Below are positions 1-9,946 of a DNA stretch of 21,197 nt, piece after piece. The DNA is from Physocladia obscura (taxonomy: Eukaryota; Chytridiomycota; Chytridiomycetes; Chytridiales; Chytriomycetaceae): NCBI GenBank assembly GCA_027596945.1, contig JADGJH010000315.1:1-21197 (forward strand), written 5' to 3'. Every line of letters begins with the position of its first letter. The stretch's first letter is position 1. Below the pieces are notes generated by a model. That model was not told the DNA's origin and did not search any database. It saw nothing but the letters and a program-made list of their open reading frames with translations. Made by a program: the position numbers and the translations under genes.

Positions 1-1740
1 ATTATGAAAAACACAAAATCTGGGAAAATATACGCTCTAAAAAAGATATTAATGCATAATGAAAAAGAAGGGGTATGTCAAACTCATTCCTCATAGAATG
101 ACTGAATTAATTTGTTGGAAAAAAAAAGGTGCCAATTACTGCACTTCGCGAAATCAAAATACTCAAATCGCTTTCGCACGAAAATATAATCGAGTTGACG
201 GAAATCGCGGTTAGGAAGGGAAACAAGCAGACGCGTCAGCGCGGTGAAGTACATATGGTTTTCCCCTTCATGGACCACGATTTGAATGGACTTCTCGAAA
301 ACCCCACCGTTCGGTTCTATCCTCACCAAATCAAGAGCTATTTCAAGCAATTGTTGTGCGGAACAGATTATTTACATAGGGTACCGCACCTGACAGTATT
401 CCATAGTGATTATTGTCTTAAAAAAAAACCATAAACAGAATTTGATTCTCCATCGCGACATGAAAACCGCCAACATTCTCATTGACAACACAGGCTGTCT
501 CAAGATTGCTGACTTTGGACTCGCGCGCGCACACCTTCAAAGCGTCAAAGACCCGCGATACACGAACATGGTAGTGACGCGATGGTACCGGCCGCCAGAG
601 CTTCTGCTAGGTGGCACGCGATACGGACCAGCGATAGATGTATGGGGCGTCGGATGTGTGTTTGGAGAGATATTGCGGCGCCGGCCGATACTTATTGGGA
701 ACGATGATTTTGATCAGTTGAAAAAAGTTATTGAACTATGTGGGACGCCGACTGCGGAATCGTGGCCCGGGTTGCGGGATTTGCCGAATATGAGTATGAT
801 TGCAAATTTGCCGAATCATGAACGGTCTATGAAGGCTATGTTTAAACAGTATGTTGCTTCTTTTTTTTTTTTTTATTGTCAAACTCATATTCTTTAAAAA
901 ATCAGTTTTATTGATGACCGATACTTTATTGGAGTGTTCGATCTTCTTGAAAAGATTTTCGTTTTGGATCCAACGAAACGACTGACAGCCGCCGAAGCAC
1001 TCTTACACCCATACTTTTTCGCGAAGCCGGATCCCGCTGTGGTGGGTAGCGATGACTTCAACTGTAAATGGGAGCAATCGCACGAACTGAGCAGCCGGCA
1101 ACGCCGCAGCGCCGCCGCCGCCACGCAGCAGCAAGTGTCGGATTTAATTCCTGGAATGAAGCTTGAGTCGCAGCAGGCGCCGTTGGCGGTGCCGCCACCG
1201 CATTACACGTTACCGTCGGATATGGACCATTACTACAAGGTCATGGGGGCGGGGAGTTTGGCGGGACAGCCGCTTCATAATGGCGGCGGCGTCGTTGGTG
1301 CAGGAGCAAATGGTAGCGGCGGCGCCGGTGGACAGAATGGCGATAGTAGGCAGCGGGGTGGTGTGCAACCGCAATATGAGCACCGAGGGCAAGGAGGAGG
1401 AAGAGGGGGTGGAGGTTCGAGATACACTGGAGGTGAGCGGTATTCTCGAGATGGGCGTGATGGACGAGAAAACCGCGGTGGAGATTATAGTGGCAGCAGG
1501 CGGGATGATGGTGGTGGACGGAGGGGGGGAGGAGGAGATGATCGGGATAGTAGAAGAGATGATAAGCGAGATGAGAGGCGGGATGATCGACGGGATGGAC
1601 GAGATAGGGATACTGCTGGTGGCAGAGATAGGTTCGATGGCGGAAGACAAACGCATAATGAAGGTGGTGGTGGTGGTGGTCATCAAAGAAGTACTTCGCA
1701 TTCACATGGGCTACCCCCTCGGCCAAATCAGAATCAATAG
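1..1740 (+). CDS. BUR1: Bur1/CDK9 (P-TEFb-type) cyclin-dependent kinase, 5' end outside window
   Basis: Catalytic subunit of the kinase that phosphorylates the RNA polymerase II C-terminal domain and Spt5 to promote elongation (family knowledge). Exons 1-72, 129-380, 439-848 and 906-1740 give 522 residues in frame. Introns are 73-128 (GTATGT), 381-438 (GTACCG) and 849-905 (GTATGT). Seen in order: the ATP-binding lysine in YALKK (codon 40-42), the helix motif PITALRE that gave CDK9 its original name (just after 129), HRDMKTAN, DFGLARA, and the T-loop YTNMVVTRWYRPPE, which resembles fungal Bur1 more than animal CDK9. The DVWGVGCVFGE and LHPYF motifs close the kinase fold near residue 285. The remaining roughly 235 residues are low-complexity: Gly/Arg-rich, then an alternating Arg/Asp block (about nt 1480-1620), then His/Gly/Pro. 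The glycine loop and true start lie upstream of the window. Confidence in the family is high; the tail is unusual. Confidence 0.93.
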
Positions 1741-1754
1741 CATGATTGAAAAAT

Positions 1755-1760
1755 AATAAA
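1755..1760 (+). promoter_or_regulatory. candidate polyadenylation signal of the BUR1 gene
   Basis: AATAAA begins 14 bases after the kinase stop codon, in a very AT-rich stretch. It matches the canonical eukaryotic hexamer, but such AT-rich DNA produces it easily by chance. Confidence 0.4.
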
Positions 1761-3659
1761 ATATTTTAACAACTTGTAAGTACATTATTACAAGTATTAT
1801 ATTCTGAATATAGTGTTAGTAATTATAATTATATGGTTTCTCTAAAATAGCCCTGAATATGAAAAAAGAAAAAAAAAAAAGGAAGTTGAAACTCTCTTTC
1901 ATTCGGAACTATTTGAATCAGTCTAGCTCCAAATTCAAGACTTTGTGATGGTTGAGATAAAAAGCAAAAAGTCGCAAATTCCCACATACTTTCTTTGTGT
2001 TTGGTTTCATCAAATCCAAAAAGTGGAAATAAAAAAGGTTGGTGGCAGCAAAAAATAATAAATTTTTTTCTACCAAGTACCACCTTTTCTTCATTGCAAC
2101 TTATAAAGTTGATTTTTTAATATACATTTTAAATATTGCAAGTTTTCCATCAAACATCTGTTTCCAAGTTCAAAAAAGTTTGAAATTCAAAAACTCTAAA
2201 TAGCAAAAAGTTTTTGAACTGAATCTGTCACTGGGAATCAAGATGTCCAAAAGACAACAAAAGTTAAGAGAAACCCTTTGCAGTTAAATTAGAGAATGAT
2301 ACAGTTGATGAAACAGGATATTGCAAAGCCAAATATCAGACAAAGAGCTATTCTGGGTGATGATGAGAAATATAATCTTTGCAGGCAGTTTTATTGAACT
2401 GAATAAAGACACTAGCCAATAATTATTTGGCAGTAATATCTCTTATCAATATTCTGGAAGATTTGTCAAATTGCAATGGGAGCATGAGGAAAATAAATAG
2501 CAGAGGCTCATCCAATAAGCAAGATTGATAATACCAAGCATGTGATCAGTGTCAGACTCTCTGGTCATGAACTTCAAAGAAAACACAAGCAAATATTGGC
2601 ATGAAACACTCCTGCAACATACAAGAAAACAAATTTGAAGCTTTTGCAAATTTTTGCAACAAGCATGAATTTCCCAAGATCCTTCAAAGTCTGAAAATAT
2701 GACTTTGGGAATACCACAAATTTTACAGGATTTTTTTTAGCAGTTTATTTGACTAGTTTTGAGCACTTTTTTGCTGGTTTGACTTTTTTTAATTAAAAAA
2801 ATTAAAAATAAAAATAAAAAAAAGTATAGCACGCAATTGTGACCACAAAAAAAATATATTGAAAAAAGAAGAGAAAAAAAGAAAAAAAGAAAAACTCAAG
2901 AACACCTTTATATCGGTGACTTTCAAATCCAGAGTGTCTCAAGGAACAAAATGGAAAAGAGAAACTGCACAAAAATGCTATAAAAAGGGCTTTGGATTTA
3001 GTTATTTGTGTAGAATCTTAGCAAATTAAAAAAGGAGAAGATCAGATATTGGCTTAAAGGATTTCAAAGCCCAGTTTCCCCAACTTTGATGAACAGTTCA
3101 ATATCCTCTGTAGCCAGATGGTCTTGCCCTTGCTTGTAATGCTTTGCCACAAAAATCCTGAATAGAGCTTGAGTCAATGCAGATAGCAAAATTGTTTGCA
3201 ATTTTTTTTGCGTGTAAAACTTATGAACAGAGACAGCAACACTGTTGAAAAACAATATTTTGTCTGTCAAAGCGAGGAGTGGCTCTTGTTCATGCTCAGT
3301 TTGTGGTCAGAGATTCATTCCATTATAATATCCATGGTGGCCATCTTACACCTATAAATAGTCAAAAAGAAACTTTGGGGATGGATTGCAGAGATTCCAT
3401 CTCCAGAATTTTGTTTTGTGCAACACATGGAAAAGAAATTATAGATGTTGAGTGAATCTTGAAATCTGTCCAACAAATAATTAGTTTATTGAATAAAGAA
3501 CAACAACCATTGCATTGATTTTGCACCAGCTCTACCACAGTCTAATGAAGTGCTCTTGCAAATGAGCTCTTTTGAGGTCCAAGAATCTGCAAGCACCCAG
3601 ATCTTCAGAGAAGTAAACAATTTGGTTACATACAACCATTCTGTGCTGGAGGCTTCCAA
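1761..3659. other. gene-free, AT-rich decayed repeat DNA
   Basis: I see no intact gene. The first few hundred bases are probably the 3' flank of the kinase gene. From about 2100 the composition changes to CpG-starved DNA rich in TG and CA, the same character as the recognisable transposase relic that follows. Short protein-like scraps exist on the plus strand (for example around 2241-2390, broken by several stops) but I cannot assign them to a family. Bases 2780-2900 are an A-rich low-complexity tract. The stretch from about 3275 onward contains no CpG at all until 4296. Confidence 0.6.
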
Positions 3660-4760
3660 ATCATTGGCATTTGACATAAAATATTGACCAAAGCTGCCAG
3701 AGGAATTTACAAACAAGTGGGAAAACCTAGACTGCTTGCATGGAAACAATACATTCACAAATACAAAAAACAAGCCTTTAATATATTCCTACACACATGA
3801 GCCATATCCCAGCACCCAATGACATGTCCAGACTTCATCAATTTGATAACAAGATACTATACACAGAAATACAGTGATGCCTAGTGGACAGCCATCAAGT
3901 GGTTTGAGAGTTTCCAGCACCAGCACAAAAAAGTGATTGGTGACAAACACCTGAAAGATGTTTCAGTGGCACATATCAGTCTGACTACTCTTAGAGAAAT
4001 CAAAGCATGGGTTGTCAGGTTTGAGAGGTGGATTGTTGCATGAAGCCACAGTTTAAAGAATGTAATCAATGCACATCAAATTACAAAACAACAACTCACA
4101 GTCAAAAAGAATTATCACTCATTCCATTGAGTATCCACACAAGCTTCATAGAGAAAGGGGTCTTTTTGTAAGTTTTATTCCATTTGTAACAGCCAGTGAG
4201 TGACAAGAGGTGATGGATGTTTTTGTTATACCACTTGAAGTACAACAACATCCTCTTACCTCATGAAGAAACAAGATTACACCAAGACAACATCACGCTG
4301 ACCTTCTTTGTGTACAGTAAAATTGGTTTTTTGACAGAGACCCTGTGGAGCCTGTTTTGGAGGAGTTAAAGCTAATTTGGTCAAACCATTGGTGCAGCCT
4401 CATTCCTGGATTAATTTGTGATAATCTTGGCTTTTGCAAAACTTTGGATGTGTTTACCTTGTGTTTTGAGCTCAGTATTAAAGGCTTCTTCCTGCCACCA
4501 AATACAATGCATTTCTTACAGCCCCTGGATTCATTGATATTTGGCAATGTGAAGAACAAGATATGTTGTCTTTACTGGTAAAGGCACAGCTTCTTGACAG
4601 ATTCCCTTGCCAAACTTAGTGACAAACTTATTTTGATTGCTCTAGAAGCTTTTCAGCCAAGATTATATTGTTGTCTTTTGAGCACACAGGAATCTATCCA
4701 CTTGATTCAAAAAAAAATTGTTAATGCAGCAATGGCCAACATTAATGCTGTATCACCTCA
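3660..4760 (+). mobile_element. decayed pogo-like (DDE_1-type) transposase relic, copy B
   Basis: A dead transposase on the plus strand, read through several frames. Its parts align in order with the minus-strand copy at 9947-11278: AISQHP near 3800, then HKKVIGD near 3930, WVVRFERWIVA near 4010, SFIPFVTASE near 4175, and a 78-residue open stretch from 4345. That stretch carries LICDN (second catalytic Asp, codon 4420-4422), FFLPPNT and FLQPLDS (third Asp, codon 4528-4530), with 35 residues between the two Asps. These are hallmarks of the pogo/Tigger type of DDE transposase. The first Asp, INIDEMQ in the other copy, is lost here (INAHQ near 4055). Stops and frameshifts are frequent, and only one CpG remains. 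The ends are approximate because I found no terminal inverted repeats. The exact superfamily is inferred from motifs. Confidence 0.72.
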
Positions 4761-5060
4761 AGTATAAACAACTTGAGACACTGCAAAATTGATTCCAGAC
4801 ATATTCACAAGCTCAAGTATCAGATCATCTGTCCAAAAAGTATCAGTGAGAGCAGAGACATTTTTTTGTTGGTCAGATTTCAAGACATTTGGTGAGATTT
4901 CAAGATTCACATATTGTTTTCATTAAAAATTGACTTTTTGCTGTCATTTTGCTTTGTTGGTGCTATGGCTGCACTTAGAGTTCTTTTGGTTATTAAGAAC
5001 TTCTTGAATTTTTATTTGTTTTTTGTTGAGAATAAATGTCTCTTTATGGAACTTTTTTTA

Positions 5061-5098
5061 AATATATATATATATATTTTTTATATATATATTTTTTT
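5061..5098. repeat. AT microsatellite tract
   Basis: Two (TA)n runs are separated and followed by T runs. It is simple-sequence DNA in decayed repeat material, with no sign of function. Confidence 0.9.
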
Positions 5099-5387
5099 CT
5101 ATGAAAACAGAGGTTCATATGTTGAATTTATGATCACATAAAACAGTTATAAAATTTTTCAAAATTTATTTGTTCATAACTAAAGCAGCTTACAAAAAGT
5201 TCACTTTCAAACTTTACAGTTAAGCTTGTACTGAGGAAAAGTATCCCATTCATATTTTTTTGAATTATTTCAAACTCGTGTCTGAAAGAAAAAGCTCAAT
5301 ACGTTTGTTATACCTTCATTTTCATTTTTGGGCATTATGGTAAATCAAAGATAACCAAATATTGACTCTTGCATCTCATGTCAACTC

Positions 5388-5433
5388 TGTTTCACAATGC
5401 TTGTGTGACCTGTTTCATAATGCTTGTGTGACA
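5388..5433. repeat. 23-bp tandem duplication
   Basis: Two adjacent 23-base units (5388-5410 and 5411-5433) begin TGTTTCA and share AATGCTTGTGTGAC. They differ by one C/T change inside and by the last base. This looks like a recent local duplication or slippage in otherwise decayed DNA. Confidence 0.9.
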
Positions 5434-6072
5434 TTCATCCCAATTTTCAAGGTGAGGGTATGATTTGGAATGACTGGACACAGGAATTTTTCTTCACAAT
5501 CCTGACAATTTGCAGGAAGCAATTTGTTTACCACAACCTCAAGAAATATTGCACCTCTTTGATAGACAATTACAAATCAGTCACATTCATTGCTCATTGC
5601 AGCTTGCACTCAACATCATTGACAATCAAGAAATCAATTACAAGTCTGTTAAAGTATAAAAAATTCAAGCTTTATTGAAAGATGAATTCTCTCTTTATTG
5701 AAGGAAATTGCTCAATTTGCTCAAAAAGTGAAGAAACAAAAAACAGTGGACTTGCCTTTTCTTTCATACAACATAAACTTTTGTATTACTACAAGAATGT
5801 TTGTATGAGGAGGAAAATGGCAAGATTAATTTTAAAGACTGTTTGGAATTTTTGCAATGGAAGATTTTGAAAAATGGAAATCTGGAATCATAAATAGAGA
5901 TTACAACAAAGTCACTGAAGTGTAACCTCAAGTATTATTTCAAAGACATACAAAATTAGTTTGATTCACATGAGAGAAACCTTAAGGTTCACAAGCATGC
6001 AGTCTCCAGTATTCTTTCAGACATCACAGTTGAAGTGAAAAATTTGGAAAAAAGCTGTAATATCTGTATTGT

Positions 6073-6462
6073 TTGGTCACTCAACTTTTCACCCTTCGGA
6101 TTGATACAACCCTTATGCTCTCAGTGTTTGCTTTCCGCTCGTTTTGCACTCTTTATGCACTCAGCATTGGCACCTTTACCCTATCGGAGTCAGCGGGTGA
6201 TGGTGCAAAGTTGGCTTCGAAAGACTGTGATAATGGCAGTGTCAGCAAAGCTCTTGAGGTTCAAAAAGATACAGATTATGACTCAGTGTCAGGCTATAGA
6301 CAAGTGGAATTCGTCGCATGTTTCTATAGCAACATCGTCGATCTGTCGATGTTGATTGGATAGCGCCTTCGCAACCTCCCCCTCCCCCGCATTTGCAGCG
6401 AATGCCCATTGCAATTTCACCTATTTCTTCAGATGCTTCCATCCGGGAAGTTGCTAGCTTGT
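6073..6462 (+). pseudogene. fragment of a broken gene, unidentified
   Basis: Protein-like sequence starts abruptly where CpGs reappear (first at 6097). One plus-strand frame is open to 6363 and reads as a Leu/Phe/Ser-rich, possibly membrane-proximal segment followed by an acidic Ser/Asp stretch. It ends at a TAG. A different plus frame then continues as protein-like sequence (about 6337-6462), with APSQPPPPPHLQRMP followed by ISPISSDASIREVASL and a stop. Two adjoining coding-like frames suggest a frameshift or an unrecognised intron within the 3' end of a former gene whose 5' part was lost to the repeat DNA at 3275-6096. I do not recognise the family. It could instead be a noncoding leader of the next gene. 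Confidence 0.4.
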
Positions 6463-6662
6463 AGAAGCCCAATCTGGATTTGGATTCGTAATTTAGCGAT
6501 CTGAATGCTATTCCTGTATCATTTTAGATATAATATGTTTAGAAGTGTTTGCATACTATGAATGAAGTTTATCGGTGATCAGAACAGGCCAGCTTCGCAA
6601 GCAAATCCAATTTCACATTTTTTTCTTTCAAAAGTTGATATCAATTCAAAAGGTCATCAAAT

Positions 6663-8504
6663 ATGGACGATCTTGATGTCGGAGATTTGAATGATGGTAG
6701 TGACCTTTTTGACAGCTTTTACTCTTCAACAGGCTCTGATGTGAGTACGCAAGTAAAGATAACTTTTTTTTTTTTTTTGTATTTTATTTATTTATTTCAT
6801 ACTTGATTTTTCTCACAAACACCAAACGACACACTCCTGTTTCTTTCGAAATTAACTCTTTTTTTATTTTTATTTATTTTTTATTTTTATTTTTATTTTT
6901 CCCAGAGCAAGCGGAAAGCTGTTGAACGAGTTGTCGACGAACTCATTGCAAATCCTGCAAAGTTTGCGCGGGGAGAAACTGATGACGTCATTAGCAATAA
7001 TGATGTAAGTGCGACCGCTGCTGCTGTTGCCGTTGTTAGCGGTGGTGATATTGGCAGCGGTGGCAGCGGTAGCAGTGATAATTTGAACAATCACCAGACT
7101 GGTATTGAGAATGAAGACGTTTTCGCGCCCGCCGAAGAAGCGGAAATTCATAAGGCACTTGACGGAATTTTAGCAGATTTGAACGATACTCCTCAATCTG
7201 CGACTGCCGAGTCTGAAGAAATTCAAAATATAATCGCCAATATTCCTCGACAACAGCAACAACAAACAATACCACCAAAAAAAATATCAATTTCCATTAT
7301 TCCGAACAATATGGATGCAAACGATGGCGACGATGATGACGATATTGTTTCTTCGATGGCTTCATCAGTTGCTGATGACGAAGAACTAGTAAGCAGCCAG
7401 CCGCAAGGCAACAACAATAGTCGCCCAAGCCTTCTTGACCATCCCACCAGTCCAACAAAGCTGAAATTGATTGTTCCGGGCGGCGGTGGCAGTAACGGGG
7501 GTCAACCACATGCTGATGCCAATCGCCAACAAACGCCAAACAAAAATAATGGATCTGGAGCAGGAAATAGCGCATCTTCCGTGACCACACCAGGCGACGC
7601 AAACCGTGGCAATAGTGCGCGCCGGGCCGATCCCCTTCAGCACCAAAATCACGCACGCGCTGGCATTACAATTGCAGCGGCCTATGCTTCTGGCTCGTGT
7701 CCTGCATATTCGAAAAACTCAAACAGACCATACATATCGGAAAAAATGAGTGCCGACATCCCACAATTACTGACCAAACACCAGTTAAGCCAATCTGCCG
7801 CCAGTCGCATGTTTTCAACAACACAACCTCTTCCTCTCGAATTCTGCGCCCTTCTTCAAGATTCTCGCATTATCGACCCGAAAACAACCACAGTCAATTC
7901 GATCCCAATTTCCCCCGTCAACAGCGGCATTTCTCTCGAGGGAAAAATGCCCATCACCGCTGCAACCCGCCACGTCGAAAAGTACCTGACAACCGTCGAC
8001 GTGACGACAGGACCCCTCCCCGACGCCGTCCTTGAAGCGATTTTGGTTCCCAAAGACGTGTGGACGCCAGCCGAATTCGATGCGCTTGATAAAGGGCTTG
8101 AGGCGTGCGGCAAAAACTTTACGCGCATTAGCCGTGACTATGTGCAATCACGGTCGACTTTTGAATGCATCCATGCGTACTATACACGCAAGTACGAGCT
8201 GAGGAGTGTTCGTGTACGCAAGTACAAAAAGCGGGTGGGAAAGGAGGATGAGGAGTATGTCAAGTATGTGACTGGGTTGAGCAAGTATATTGTGATGGAA
8301 ACTAAACGCATGAAGGCGGAAAAAATGGGAAAAAGTGTGAATGGATTTTCGCTTGCTAATGCAGTCAAGATTGGAAACGAAATCAAGGGTTTGATGGGGC
8401 CTGTTAAGGATATTTCAGAGAATGGCGTCAGTATTAGTGCTGCTGCTGCTGCTATGGATGATGGTTCAAGAGGCGTAAGAACCCGTCGAAGTGCTGCAAT
8501 TTAG
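6663..8504 (+). CDS. ELM2/SANT-like chromatin corepressor protein (558 aa)
   Basis: Exon 1 (6663-6740) encodes an acidic N-terminus starting MDDLDVGDLNDGSDLFDSFY. A 165-bp intron (6741-6905, GTGAGT...CAG, T-rich) precedes exon 2 (6906-8504); both are in frame. Residues about 85-280 are low-complexity: Glu/Asp-rich, a short polyQ, Gly/Ser and Asn/Gln runs. Around residue 302 YISEKMSADIPQLL resembles the core of an ELM2 motif (inference). Residues about 412-457, starting VWTPAEFDALDKGLEACGKN and ending HAYYTRKYE, fit a SANT domain of the MIER/RERE/CoREST type, with the usual spaced aromatic positions. A Lys/Arg-rich stretch follows. Proteins with this arrangement bind histone deacetylases and act in the nucleus as corepressors. 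The SANT call is fairly firm; the ELM2 and complex assignments are tentative. Bases 6463-6662 upstream would hold the promoter, but I see no defined element there. Confidence 0.72.
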
Positions 8505-9946
8505 TATTAATATTTAAAAAACGTTTATTACAATATTTTTTTGCCTATTTAACTTCAATTAAAATAAGAGCGGCTGTAAGCTATTTAACAGGCTCTGTCC
8601 ACAATATATCAGTATACACACAGTCGGATACTTGTTACTACTGTTTGATGAAAGCACTATCAAGCTAATACAAAGACAATCAGTACCACTGCTTTTATTT
8701 CTGCTATAATTGAAGATATTATTGAAATACCTTCAAGTGTGTTTATACTTGAAGGAAATAAAATACAAGCCAAAGTTCCCAGTGAAAAGGAAATTTCTTG
8801 CTACCATGGACAGACCACCATTGATTGACACAAACCCTTCAGAAAATGTCTGTTGGTCAGGTTTTGAATTGGCTGCAAAACCAGTGAAAAGTGTACTGTC
8901 TTTGTGATTGGTTACAGGAGGTTAATACACAAAACATGCCACAGTGGTGCAAAATGGGTCCACATATCATACACTTTGTCCATTAGGGAGCAAGCTTGAG
9001 AAAATTGCACACATACATTCATTTGGTGGTGGAGTTGGCTGTCTGTTTTGCTTTAACTTATTTAAAAAAACGCTGAATCTAATTAGTATAGTTTTATTAT
9101 ATAAACACAGTTTCCAAATACCAAGTATGACAGACCCAGACTTTGACATTACTGAGCTGTCTAAAAGGTGCAGAATTGTATGGTTGAGTTGGTCAGGTTT
9201 TAGCAGATCAAACAAATGTGAGAGTTTTCTTTGGAACTTCAGTTGTTTGAGAATCTTGATTAAAAATTACAAAAAAAACAAAAAAACAATAAAGGACCCC
9301 AAAACTAGAATTATATGAAAATTTTGAAATAGGATTGCTACCATGAAAAACTGCTCTAAAAGGCTGTTGGATTTTAACTTTTGAAACATCTTGAAAAGAT
9401 ATTGAAACTGTTATTTGGAAGCAATCAGTAACAGAATGTAATGTTTGTCATTGGATATCAATATTGTGCAGTGCTTGCCTTAGCAACAACACTGTTGCAT
9501 CAATACCAAAATTGTCATGTTATTGACAGTCTTCATTTGTGGGAGTTTTTCAAGTTTATACTCGCTTTGCATTTTGTATGAAAAGTTTTGTTGCAAAAAA
9601 AGGATTGCAAATGTTGCAATAAATTGTTTCCTTTCTGCTATCATTACTTCAAATAAAAAAGGTATCTTTTCTTTATTTTCAACTCTCATATGCATGTAGT
9701 TGTGTTTTAATATGTTGTGAAGACATTTTTGTGTTGTTCAAATTACAAAACATTGATCTTTTCCATGCAAACAATTTTTTCCGTACAAAAAAAAAAAAAG
9801 TACAAACATTATTTTCTGATACTTGAAGTTCCAGATAAAACTCTTGTAATAAATTATTTCTTTTATAGCAACTATATTTTCATTTGATACTAAAATAAGA
9901 AGGATGTTATCGTAACTGAATTGTTTTTTTTTTTGTCTTTTTGGGT
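8505..9946. other. gene-free, CpG-poor decayed DNA
   Basis: No intact gene. Bases 8624-9068 contain no CpG, and the whole stretch has only a handful. Short plus-strand frames (8710-8907, 8944-9318) look like scraps of a former coding region, but I cannot name a family. An imperfect echo, TTGGTCAGGTTTT, occurs near 8855 and near 9191. A 9-bp-arm hairpin lies at 8730-8755. The first roughly 100 bases are probably the 3' flank of the ELM2/SANT gene, although no AATAAA is present. Confidence 0.55.
8730..8755. repeat. inverted repeat, 9-bp perfect arms
   Basis: Arms CCTTCAAGT (8730-8738) and ACTTGAAGG (8747-8755) flank an 8-base spacer. It could be a remnant of a transposon end or a chance hairpin. 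Confidence 0.85.

Larger units (their letters stand above)
4761..6072. other. gene-free, CpG-depleted decayed DNA
   Basis: No gene is supported. Only two CpG dinucleotides occur (5277 and 5302). The open frames are short, AT-driven and without recognisable motifs (for example 5424-5678 plus, 5682-5870 plus). The stretch probably consists of more transposon remnants, perhaps the 3' part of the relic before it, but this is inference from composition. It also holds an AT tract and a short tandem duplication, listed separately. Confidence 0.55.

Noticed and set aside
1210..1726. Long open frames on the minus strand and a second plus frame over the kinase tail
   Set aside because: They are by-products of the repetitive Gly/Arg/Asp codons. 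Their translations are low-complexity and the true frame continues smoothly from the kinase domain.
2770..2900. A-rich tract as a possible retroelement tail
   Set aside because: No reverse transcriptase or target duplication could be seen next to it.
7223..8147. Several minus-strand and alternate-frame ORFs over the ELM2/SANT gene
   Set aside because: Shadows of the real coding frame. They carry no domain signal and have no start or splice context.
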